Origin: an uncultured Sulfurimonas sp.
GTDB taxonomy: Bacteria; Campylobacterota; Campylobacteria; Campylobacterales; Sulfurimonadaceae
DNA length: 64,000 bases
Direction: 5' to 3'
NCBI RefSeq assembly: GCF_963662755.1
Contig: NZ_OY759725.1
Coordinates: 2,329,174-2,393,173 of the forward strand
Part shown: piece after piece, positions 57,288 through 64,000 of the stretch
Layout: each line of letters opens with the position of its first letter
Position numbering within the stretch: position 1 is the stretch's first letter
The notes under the pieces: model-generated
Databases searched by the model: none
Told to the model about the DNA's origin: nothing
What the model saw: the letters and a program-made list of their open reading frames with translations, nothing else
Position numbers and translations under genes: made by a program

Positions 57288-58781
57288 ATGAGATACTTGT
57301 ATTCGTTTTTGCTCATGTCATCACTATTTGTTTTTTCTATAGATTCTGTTTCATCTCAGGTTTGGATTTCCGGGGAAACTCAAGCCCGGATTATCGGTAC
57401 CGACTGGTCTCCGGACGGGCAATATATTGCTTACGGAGTAAACAGGGATATAATGTTAATTTCAGCCGATGGGGGTGATCCGGTAAATCTCACGGAAGAT
57501 GTGGATGATATATGTCTGTATCCGAAATTTTCACCTGATGGAACGGAAGTCACGTACAGCCGGTGGCCGTATCACCAGGATACGATATTATCGGGACCAC
57601 CCTGCAGTACATCTATTGAAGCTATAAATATACATACGGGGGAAATCCGGGTAGTGATCGAAGACGGTTACCTCGCAAGTTTCAGCCCTGACGGACGGTA
57701 TGCGGCATATGCCAAAGACATGACACGTCAATATTATGGTATCTATGATTTACAAACGGAAGATGAGCACAAGTATAATCTTGAGATACTGACCACACCT
57801 TTGTATGATCGGGCCGGCAGACCCTCGATATACTCTGACAACACTCATTTTATTACTACCGCAACTACTATCAAAGACTTTGTTATCCAAACGGAATACG
57901 ATTCCGATACGGATAATAACCAGTACAAGATGTACCGGATTTCGATTGATACCGGGAAAGCGGCAATTGTCGACATTGGAGAATACTCATATTTTGATCC
58001 GATGTATTCCCGCGATGGGACAAAACTTCTCTGTACGCAAAAAGACTACAATCATTTTATCATACAACGTGCTTATGAATTTGAAAAAGATTTTTCCATA
58101 CCCGAAGGAATTTATCTAAAAGATGGCGATACGGGAGAATATGTTCCCATTACTATCGAAAATTATTATGACGTCGATGAGCCACAGGAATTGTATTATA
58201 AAGATAATACCGGTGAGATGTTAGCCTGGGACGGTACGGTCACAAAGAGTTACGGTATATGGGATGTGACAAGTGAAGTGGTCATATACGACCTATTGTC
58301 AGGTGAAGTTACCCGAATACTTGATCCGTATTCCTGCGACACGATGTATGGAAGCTGGTCACCGGATGGGACAAAAATATGCTATGTCCGCAAAGAAACC
58401 GATGCTTCATATTTAAATATTTACGATATAGAACAGAATGCCCATAGTATAATTCATGTCGAAGGAGAATCCGTGCCGTCGGCTGTGCATGATCAAAAAC
58501 CTGTATTATTGTCGATTAAAGGCATTTATCCCAATCCGTTTAATCCGTCGACAACGATTGAATTTTCGCTGTCTCAAACAGGTAATGTTCATATTGTTAT
58601 TTACAACATGATCGGGCAGAAAATAAGAGATCTTTTTAACGGTACCATTAACCGTGGTCTTCATTCTCAAATGTGGAACGGCCGTGACAACCAAGGCGGC
58701 ACTGTTTCGTCAGGGGTGTATCTGTGTCATCTGACAATGGGAGAACAGGTGGCGTCGAGACAGATGTTGCTGCTCAGATAA
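57288..58781 (+). CDS. Secreted TolB/PD40-type propeller protein with FlgD-like tail (second of pair)
   Basis: A 497-residue paralogue of the preceding gene. I place the start at the ATG at 57288, six bases after GTGGAG; a GTG at 57276 is part of that site. The signal peptide ends SVSSQ. Blades: DWSPDGQYIAYG, KFSPDGTEVTYSRWP, SFSPDGRYAAYAK, WSPDGTKICYVR. Tail: IYPNPFNPSTTIEF, GQKIRDLFNG, WNGRDNQGGTVSSGVY. The pair arose by tandem duplication, since order and spacing of motifs are the same. Confidence 0.85.
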   Translation: MRYLYSFLLMSSLFVFSIDSVSSQVWISGETQARIIGTDWSPDGQYIAYGVNRDIMLISADGGDPVNLTEDVDDICLYPKFSPDGTEVTYSRWPYHQDTILSGPPCSTSIEAINIHTGEIRVVIEDGYLASFSPDGRYAAYAKDMTRQYYGIYDLQTEDEHKYNLEILTTPLYDRAGRPSIYSDNTHFITTATTIKDFVIQTEYDSDTDNNQYKMYRISIDTGKAAIVDIGEYSYFDPMYSRDGTKLLCTQKDYNHFIIQRAYEFEKDFSIPEGIYLKDGDTGEYVPITIENYYDVDEPQELYYKDNTGEMLAWDGTVTKSYGIWDVTSEVVIYDLLSGEVTRILDPYSCDTMYGSWSPDGTKICYVRKETDASYLNIYDIEQNAHSIIHVEGESVPSAVHDQKPVLLSIKGIYPNPFNPSTTIEFSLSQTGNVHIVIYNMIGQKIRDLFNGTINRGLHSQMWNGRDNQGGTVSSGVYLCHLTMGEQVASRQMLLLR

Positions 58782-58841
58782 TCCGGCCGTTCCATTATCT
58801 GTAACATATTATAAATGATTTTATTATCAAGGGAAAAAACA

Positions 58842-60620
58842 ATGAAAGATTTCGGGGCCTGTAGTATTGCTTTAGTTTTTTTTTCGTTGTGTTTGTTTTC
58901 CTGCAGTAAACAAAATAATGATAATCCTGTTGCCCCGGAGGTTAATGATTCCGAAACTCCTGAGGCTACTACAACCTCCGTACTGTACGGGCAAATAGTT
59001 AAACCTCAGTCCTACATCGGTATCGGTGAATTTAAAGTAATTATCCGGGGTGAAAATTTTTATAAAAGTTTATCTACCGATATATATGGTTCTTACTATC
59101 TCCGCGATATTCCCAAAGGATACTATACGATATATCCTTATAAAAAGAATTATACTTTTGAACCCATCGAGCGGTACATAAATATTCAGGAAGATAAATA
59201 TTTCGCCGATGCATTTTATTTTCGATATAATAACGATGAACGTTCTATGATTTACGGCAGAATCACCGACACGGACAATAATCCCGTCTTTGGTGTCACA
59301 GTAACCATAGCAGGTAATGAAAAATCCGGTTCTGTTCTGACTGATAACGAAGGATATTTCGGCAGTTACCTGGATTGGTCTCCGGAAGCAGACAAAACGT
59401 ATAATATTACGCCCTCAAAAAGTGGTTATACTTACAGATTCGATCCCGAAACATATTCCGTTACAATCCGGGATAATATCACCATATGCAATTTCATGTC
59501 TGTTTATTCAGGAGTGCCGCTGCATTGTGTTTCGGGATATTTATTGAATTATGATGGGGCCGGGCTGTCATCAGCAATTACACTCCAGGGAGAATCGGAA
59601 ACGAGATTTACCCGATCAAATGCAGAGGGATATTATGAGTTCACCGGGTTGACAGGTGGAAACTATCAACTGGTTTATGAAACTGTTGACAGCGATAAAT
59701 ATGTTCTTGAAACAACTGATACTACGTTTGTTATCGATGGCGAGGATGTTACTGTTCCGGAAATACGAGCATTTAACGATTCAACGATTTATACGGTTAA
59801 CGGGAAGGTTATCGATTTTGGGGGAACGAATGTTCCTGATGTTGAAATGAGTGTATATCGTCTCGGATTATTCAACAATAAATTGCTCGGAACTTATTTA
59901 ACCGATTCTGACGGTAATTTCAAGTGCACCGTTGGTGTGGACAGACACGCTGAAAGCAGCACTTTCAGATATGTACCTTTTAAGAACGGTTTTACCTTTT
60001 CACCGGACAGTATTGAAATAACATTACCATGGATTAAATGTGAAAGATATGGAGAAGCTATTACCATCTCAGAAATAACAAGCCAGGATTATAATGCGTT
60101 TACGGCAGAAGACTATTTCCCGCTGTCTGTAGGGGCGACATGGGTTTACACACATACCGAAAAGGAAGCGGAAACATCTGATTATACCGTTGACATATCT
60201 GAGAAAGTGAGTTGTGGCGGAAAACAATATTATCGGTTATCCCGGGCTGTTACAGGAAAATTTACCGATTTTCGAATTGAAGACAATACCGTATATACAT
60301 ATTCCGGCGATGAAGGCAAACTGTTTTTAAAATTTGGCGTTATTCCCGGAACACAATGGGAAATAGATATGATCGCCGGTACATATTCAAGATATATGAC
60401 ATTTCTCGGAAAAGAATCCATCACAACATTTGCCGGTGTTTTTGAAAACTGTGCTCATTTCGAAATGAAAGTGCGATATGGTTCCACGTCATATGATTCT
60501 TACAATCTATGGTATGCAACCGCAACCGGTCTTGTTATGTCGGTAAAAACCATAGAGGAGAACGGGGAACTACTTGAATATGTGTGCGAAAACCTGAAAT
60601 CGTATACAATACAACGATGA
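58842..60620 (+). CDS. Lipoprotein with repeated carboxypeptidase-regulatory-like domains
   Basis: A 592-residue lipoprotein, with lipobox LFSC at the end of the signal peptide. The ATG at 58842 is preferred over one 27 bases upstream because it follows AAGGG and starts the signal peptide correctly. Four immunoglobulin-like carboxypeptidase-regulatory repeats follow (YGQIV...GSYYLRDIP; YGRITDTDNNPVFGVTVTI; SGYLLNYDGAGLSSAI; NGKVIDFGGTNVPDVEM). The last 160 residues (PLSVGATWVYTH onward) form a separate beta-rich domain I do not recognise. It is probably outer-membrane anchored, and a final member of cassette 3. Confidence 0.75.
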   Translation: MKDFGACSIALVFFSLCLFSCSKQNNDNPVAPEVNDSETPEATTTSVLYGQIVKPQSYIGIGEFKVIIRGENFYKSLSTDIYGSYYLRDIPKGYYTIYPYKKNYTFEPIERYINIQEDKYFADAFYFRYNNDERSMIYGRITDTDNNPVFGVTVTIAGNEKSGSVLTDNEGYFGSYLDWSPEADKTYNITPSKSGYTYRFDPETYSVTIRDNITICNFMSVYSGVPLHCVSGYLLNYDGAGLSSAITLQGESETRFTRSNAEGYYEFTGLTGGNYQLVYETVDSDKYVLETTDTTFVIDGEDVTVPEIRAFNDSTIYTVNGKVIDFGGTNVPDVEMSVYRLGLFNNKLLGTYLTDSDGNFKCTVGVDRHAESSTFRYVPFKNGFTFSPDSIEITLPWIKCERYGEAITISEITSQDYNAFTAEDYFPLSVGATWVYTHTEKEAETSDYTVDISEKVSCGGKQYYRLSRAVTGKFTDFRIEDNTVYTYSGDEGKLFLKFGVIPGTQWEIDMIAGTYSRYMTFLGKESITTFAGVFENCAHFEMKVRYGSTSYDSYNLWYATATGLVMSVKTIEENGELLEYVCENLKSYTIQR

Positions 60621-60649
60621 ATTATTTTTATGGTTTTGGTTTCAGGATC

Positions 60650-60672
60650 AAGGCATCCTCTAATGGATGCCT
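60650..60672 (+). terminator. Hairpin ending cassette 3
   Basis: CAAGGCATCC pairs with GGATGCCTTG around TCTAAT. It is the same GGCATCC/GGATGCC stem as after cassettes 1 and 2 but lacks a T-tract. Confidence 0.55.
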
Positions 60673-60735
60673 TGATTGTCATCCACAAAAAATACGTTAA
60701 ATTAAAAACGTGGTGATAAAGTAGAGATTGCCTTT

Positions 60736-60883
60736 ATTTCCCGGGTTTTTCCGCAACTTTTCCGGGAAAGGTGCACAGCCCCATAATAATCTGATGTTAA
60801 TGTATCACGATTCCTCACAAGGTGTTGCACGTCCTTGAGCTTATCTGGCGGGATCAGACAAAAAGAACGCATTTTATAAGATT
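60736..60883 (-). repeat. Dispersed repeat, copy B (pair with 36,863-37,010)
   Basis: The reverse-complement copy of the repeat downstream of SIMPL, about 148 bases without gaps. On the minus strand it reads in one open frame (SYKMRSFCLIPPDKLKDVQ), similar to copy A (SYKIRFFCVMSPAKHKVVQ). The remainder of the 490-base gap between the lipoprotein and blaI-4 holds only this repeat, a hairpin and the cassette 4 promoter. Confidence 0.65.
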
Positions 60884-60992
60884 CGTCCCGGTTCAATTGG
60901 TTAATTGCCTTTTTCACAACACTTTTTAAAATAATTCCCTCAAAAATGCTGCGTGTATAACTATCTGTAATACAATCGGATAGATGTTCGTA

Positions 60993-61054
60993 TACCAAAA
61001 AAAATTTATTATGGTAAAAAAAGACTTGACAAAATTTGTTTACCATGTTAATAT
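60993..61054 (+). promoter_or_regulatory. Promoter/operator of cassette 4 (blaI-4)
   Basis: TTGACA (61026-61031), a 17-base spacer and TAATAT (61049-61054). TGGTAAA (61012-61018) starts 14 bases before the -35, and TTTACCA (61039-61045) lies in the spacer. An upstream TACCA...TGGTA inverted repeat around an A-run then TTTA resembles that of cassette 1. Confidence 0.55.
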
Positions 61055-61111
61055 TAAGCCATTAGAACTAAGGTCTTAATATTAATTTGTTAATTCTACC
61101 GGAGTATTGCC

Positions 61112-61480
61112 ATGACAGAACTTGAAATCGGTTACGGACAGATGAAAGTATTGCGGGCTTTGTGGGAGGTAAAAAGGGCAACAGCACAGGAATTGACGGA
61201 CATTTTAGGCAAAAATGAGCCAATCAAATTCAGCACGGTTTCCACGTTTCTCCGCATTTTGGTAAAGAAGGAGGTAATTGCGTATGACGTTGACAACCGT
61301 ACCTTTATCTATTACCCGCTTGTTAAAGAAGAGGATATAGCGAATTATGCGGTGACGAATTTGATAGATCATGTTTTTGCAGGATCAAAAGATGGTTTTG
61401 TGTCATTTATTGTGAAAAACAATTATATCGATCCTGAAGAAGCGGGGAAAATTAAAGAGATGCTCGATAATGAGGAGTAA
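61112..61480 (+). CDS. BlaI/MecI-type winged-helix repressor, cassette 4
   Basis: A 122-residue repressor: GQMKVLRALWEVKRATAQEL, STVSTFLRILVKKEVIAYDVDNRTFIYYPL, then C-terminal helices with NLIDHVFAGSKDGFVSF. It is closest to cassette 2. CGGAG precedes the ATG. The protease gene begins five bases after the stop, the only cassette besides 1 without overlap. Confidence 0.92.
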   Translation: MTELEIGYGQMKVLRALWEVKRATAQELTDILGKNEPIKFSTVSTFLRILVKKEVIAYDVDNRTFIYYPLVKEEDIANYAVTNLIDHVFAGSKDGFVSFIVKNNYIDPEEAGKIKEMLDNEE

Positions 61481-61485
61481 TTGCC

Positions 61486-64000
61486 ATGTGGGGAATTGCG
61501 GTTAAATGGCTTCTACAGTTTTCAAATGCTGCGTTAATTACCGGCATCAATCTCTTGATACATACAACAATACTTATCGGTATCTGTTTTGGCTGCATGC
61601 TGGTGTTTGAGAGGTACGGTAGAAAAGCGGTTGCTCAATCCGTATTGCTTCGCGTATGTCTTGTGGCTGTTATACTCAGCCCTTTGACATTATCGTTTTT
61701 CTCGTTAACGGGTATGAATGCTTTTTATCTTTCTACCACATTATTAAATCCTCCCGACGGTTCTATCTCTTTATCACAACAAGAATTTCAAACTCAACCT
61801 GAAACTCGGTTTATAAATCCGCAAAAGCCGAAAGAAACCATAACAAATAAAACCACGGAAAACACTACCCGGGAAACAAACATACCCCGAAAAGCAGATA
61901 AATCACTCAAAAATAACAAAAATTTACAGGCATCATCAACTGAAACATTGCAGGAGAGACACCATCCAAAACCGGATGTGCTTGTTACTGATGCAGGGAA
62001 ATCGGAATTCACGGTAAATAGCAGTGGAGTATCAATTGTTCGGAGCAAAATTATTCCCGTATTATCCGTGCTGTTTACCGGATTCTGGGTGGTATTTTCG
62101 ATATTTCTGCTTGTCCGGTTTATGGCAATCAATCTGTACATACGGCGCATTCGGTTGTTAGCAGTGAAGGCAAAGCCGGAATACATAAAAACATGCCGTA
62201 TATCTGCCGAAGAGTTTGGTATAAAACCACCCGCCATATTACAAAGCCCTTATGTGAACAGTACCATGATAACCGGTTTTTTCATGCCCTGCATTATTCT
62301 GCCGTCAGGTGTAAACGAAGCACCCATGGCAAGCAGGGAAGTCTTCCTTCATGAGCTTGCACACCTTTCCCGGCGTGATTATCTGTGGAACCAGTTGGGG
62401 CAGGTCGCTAAAATTTTGTTTCCTTTTCAGCCGCTTATCTGGATTTTGTCGCATCTCATTGAGGAAATGAGCGATTATGTCTGCGATGACTATGTCCTGC
62501 ATTTAAACACCGTGAAAAAGCCGTATGCCGCTCAACTGTTTAGCCTTGCGCTCAGTACACAATCGGTATATCCCGAAGTACATACGGGTTCCGGTATCAT
62601 GTCTCCCAAATCATCCCTGAGAAAAAGAATCGAACGTATTCTTGACAATTCATATGCCCGTCATGTAAAAATAAACGCAAATGAGGCAATGTCGATCACA
62701 CTTCTATTTGTATGCTCGATTACATTTACAGGTTTTATCGGAGTGGACCAACCCGGATCACTGACTCACAGCAGGTATACAACACAGCAGCCAAAAGAAA
62801 AATCGAAACCTCATACTGACAGATCGTTTACGGTTAAACATTATGCGGATGTTCCTGGCTTGCCTGAACCTGCTGTTTCCCAACCGGAAGAATACGATTC
62901 GGATATAAAGCACGAACAAGCGGTTGTGAAGTTGGATACGCCGAAAGAAAATCATCAGATTTCCCCAAATTTACCGGAAAATATCGGGAAACAGGAAATT
63001 CAGGCGTCACCCGGCATGTCAGGGTCGAATCTTGAAAATTCAGCCGGCATTATTCCGGATAAAAATAATTCCGCAGCCGGGTCTGACTTTCTGGCAGAAA
63101 ACATAGAACTTACAACCGAAGCTCAACATGATACTGAAAATATCGAAAATTCTTCAAGTGAATTACAGGCAACGGAATCTGCGGCGGTGGAAACGGCAGA
63201 ACCGGATCAAACTGTTTCGGATGTAACCGTATTTATGTCACAGGCACATAGTGACCTGATTGCAGCATCATCGGGCAGTGTAGAAATAGCCGATCCTGCA
63301 TTAAAGACCGTAGATGTTGTAATAACCTATGATTTTAATAACGCCGATCTTTCCGATCCCGATGAAATCAAGAAGTATAAAATGTATAAGTCCGTCGACA
63401 GCAACAAGATGCATCCGGTATGGTCTCCCGATGGGAAATGGATTGCATTCAGCGATAATAAATACGGTATCTGGATGGTGCCTGCGGAAGGCGGCGAGCC
63501 AAGGTTGATATATGACAATTATTATAAAGTCAGTTATAAAGGCTACGATTTACAACTCAGCGGTCTGGAGACACTCGGTTTCAGTCCGAACGGCAGCGAG
63601 GTAACATTTATCAGGTATGAAATTGATGAAGAATTGGGAACAGAGGTGGACGTTGACGATCTCAGTTCTCAGGTGCAGATCACGATCAATAATCCTGTTC
63701 CGGTTATTATGAGCGTTGATATTACCACCGGGGTAAGCCGTATAATTGCATGGAACGCGACTTCAGGCCGCTGGAGTTACGACGGCAGACTTTTCAATTA
63801 TTCCCGTAAAACCGATGATTCAGATAAAGAACTGGTAATACGGGATACATATACCGGTGAGGAATGGATAATCGATAATATATCAACGAGCCCGGTTTAT
63901 TTTCCGATGAGTGATGCATTTCTTTTATTCAGCAAAAATGATATCTATCATGTGCTCGAGGAAAAAGGCGTGCTTGAATACTATGAATTCGAAGAAGGCA
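61486..64000 (+). CDS. BlaR1-type M56 sensor protease with PD40 propeller, cassette 4, runs off the right edge
   Basis: The frame is open from the ATG at 61486 to the window end, about 838 codons. Two helices, a polar loop, a third helix, then H289-E-L-A-H293 with LSRRDYLWN and SDYVCDDYV, a fourth helix (ITLLFVCSITFTGFIG), an acidic linker rich in Glu/Asn/Ser, and a PD40 propeller (VWSPDGKWIAFSDNKYGIWMVP, GFSPNGSEVTFIRYEID, WSYDGRLFNYSRK). The FlgD-like tail is expected beyond the edge. The protease half is most like cassette 2, whereas the propeller is strikingly like the disrupted cassette 1 copy, even at DNA level. Confidence 0.87.
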   Translation, partial: MWGIAVKWLLQFSNAALITGINLLIHTTILIGICFGCMLVFERYGRKAVAQSVLLRVCLVAVILSPLTLSFFSLTGMNAFYLSTTLLNPPDGSISLSQQEFQTQPETRFINPQKPKETITNKTTENTTRETNIPRKADKSLKNNKNLQASSTETLQERHHPKPDVLVTDAGKSEFTVNSSGVSIVRSKIIPVLSVLFTGFWVVFSIFLLVRFMAINLYIRRIRLLAVKAKPEYIKTCRISAEEFGIKPPAILQSPYVNSTMITGFFMPCIILPSGVNEAPMASREVFLHELAHLSRRDYLWNQLGQVAKILFPFQPLIWILSHLIEEMSDYVCDDYVLHLNTVKKPYAAQLFSLALSTQSVYPEVHTGSGIMSPKSSLRKRIERILDNSYARHVKINANEAMSITLLFVCSITFTGFIGVDQPGSLTHSRYTTQQPKEKSKPHTDRSFTVKHYADVPGLPEPAVSQPEEYDSDIKHEQAVVKLDTPKENHQISPNLPENIGKQEIQASPGMSGSNLENSAGIIPDKNNSAAGSDFLAENIELTTEAQHDTENIENSSSELQATESAAVETAEPDQTVSDVTVFMSQAHSDLIAASSGSVEIADPALKTVDVVITYDFNNADLSDPDEIKKYKMYKSVDSNKMHPVWSPDGKWIAFSDNKYGIWMVPAEGGEPRLIYDNYYKVSYKGYDLQLSGLETLGFSPNGSEVTFIRYEIDEELGTEVDVDDLSSQVQITINNPVPVIMSVDITTGVSRIIAWNATSGRWSYDGRLFNYSRKTDDSDKELVIRDTYTGEEWIIDNISTSPVYFPMSDAFLLFSKNDIYHVLEEKGVLEYYEFEEG

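Noticed and set aside
60702..61046. A minus-strand frame of 114 residues before blaI-4
   Set aside because: It covers the cassette 4 promoter and repeat copy B; only the repeat part is conserved, so I list it as a repeat.
39716..64000. Reading the BlaR1-type genes as beta-lactam resistance sensors
   Set aside because: No penicillin-binding domain or SxxK/KTG motifs follow helix 4, and no beta-lactamase or PBP2a gene is nearby.

Overview
The window is two unrelated pieces of DNA joined near base 26,638. Left of it the sequence is AT-rich, almost gap-free and intact. Its genes point to a Campylobacterota (Sulfurimonas-like) chemolithotroph: a soluble FlgS-type kinase, NosL proteins, PrmC, DnaE, Tgt, EF-P and an RND efflux operon. 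Right of it GC content rises, intergenic spaces widen and secreted proteins end in an 'NPFNP...' FlgD-like tail. That tail is typical of uncultured FCB-group bacteria (Latescibacterota, KSB1, Calditrichota and relatives); the exact phylum cannot be fixed from sequence alone. The join cuts an AcrB-type pump gene in mid-domain with no mobile element at the edge, so a chimeric assembly is the simplest reading.

Left part (1-26,638): a Cache-domain sensor running off the edge; a CoA-disulfide-reductase-like flavoprotein; a small cytochrome c; an M48 protease overlapping prmC; a tightly overlapped operon (6,828-13,700) with two NosL-type proteins, a LolC/MacB-type ABC permease and ATPase, two unknown membrane proteins, a Crp/Fnr regulator, a dihydroorotase homologue that has lost its metal ligands, and a CheY-like protein; then tgt, efp, an ATP-grasp/HhH fusion, dnaE, an M18 aminopeptidase, flgS, and marR next to a TolC/adaptor/RND operon.

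Right part, first section (26,714-39,219): an inhibitory-type serpin and an M20 peptidase on the minus strand; then a run of frameshifted genes (FAD-dependent oxidoreductase, DUF4861, a hypothetical gene, MNT-like and DUF6680-like remnants, a small antitoxin-like protein, SIMPL, a soluble receptor-like coiled coil) mixed with repeats and RNA-like hairpins.

Right part, second section (39,241-64,000): four tandem copies of one signalling module. Each has a promoter with GGTAAA/TTTACC half-sites, a BlaI-type repressor, and an overlapping or adjacent BlaR1-type M56 membrane protease. In these proteases the beta-lactam-binding domain is replaced by a long linker, a TolB/PD40 beta-propeller and (in the three copies seen to the end) a FlgD-like C-terminal tail. 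Cassettes 1-3 are followed by secreted propeller proteins with the same tail; cassette 3 also has a lipoprotein. The repressor and protease halves pair as 1/3 and 2/4, while the propeller of copy 1 matches copy 4, so sensors seem to be swapped between cassettes. I read this as a family of BlaR1-like sensor proteases watching envelope or surface events and derepressing secreted propeller proteins. Architecture, order and shared motifs are visible in the sequence; the signal and regulon are inference.

I saw no tRNA, rRNA, CRISPR array, transposase or integrase.
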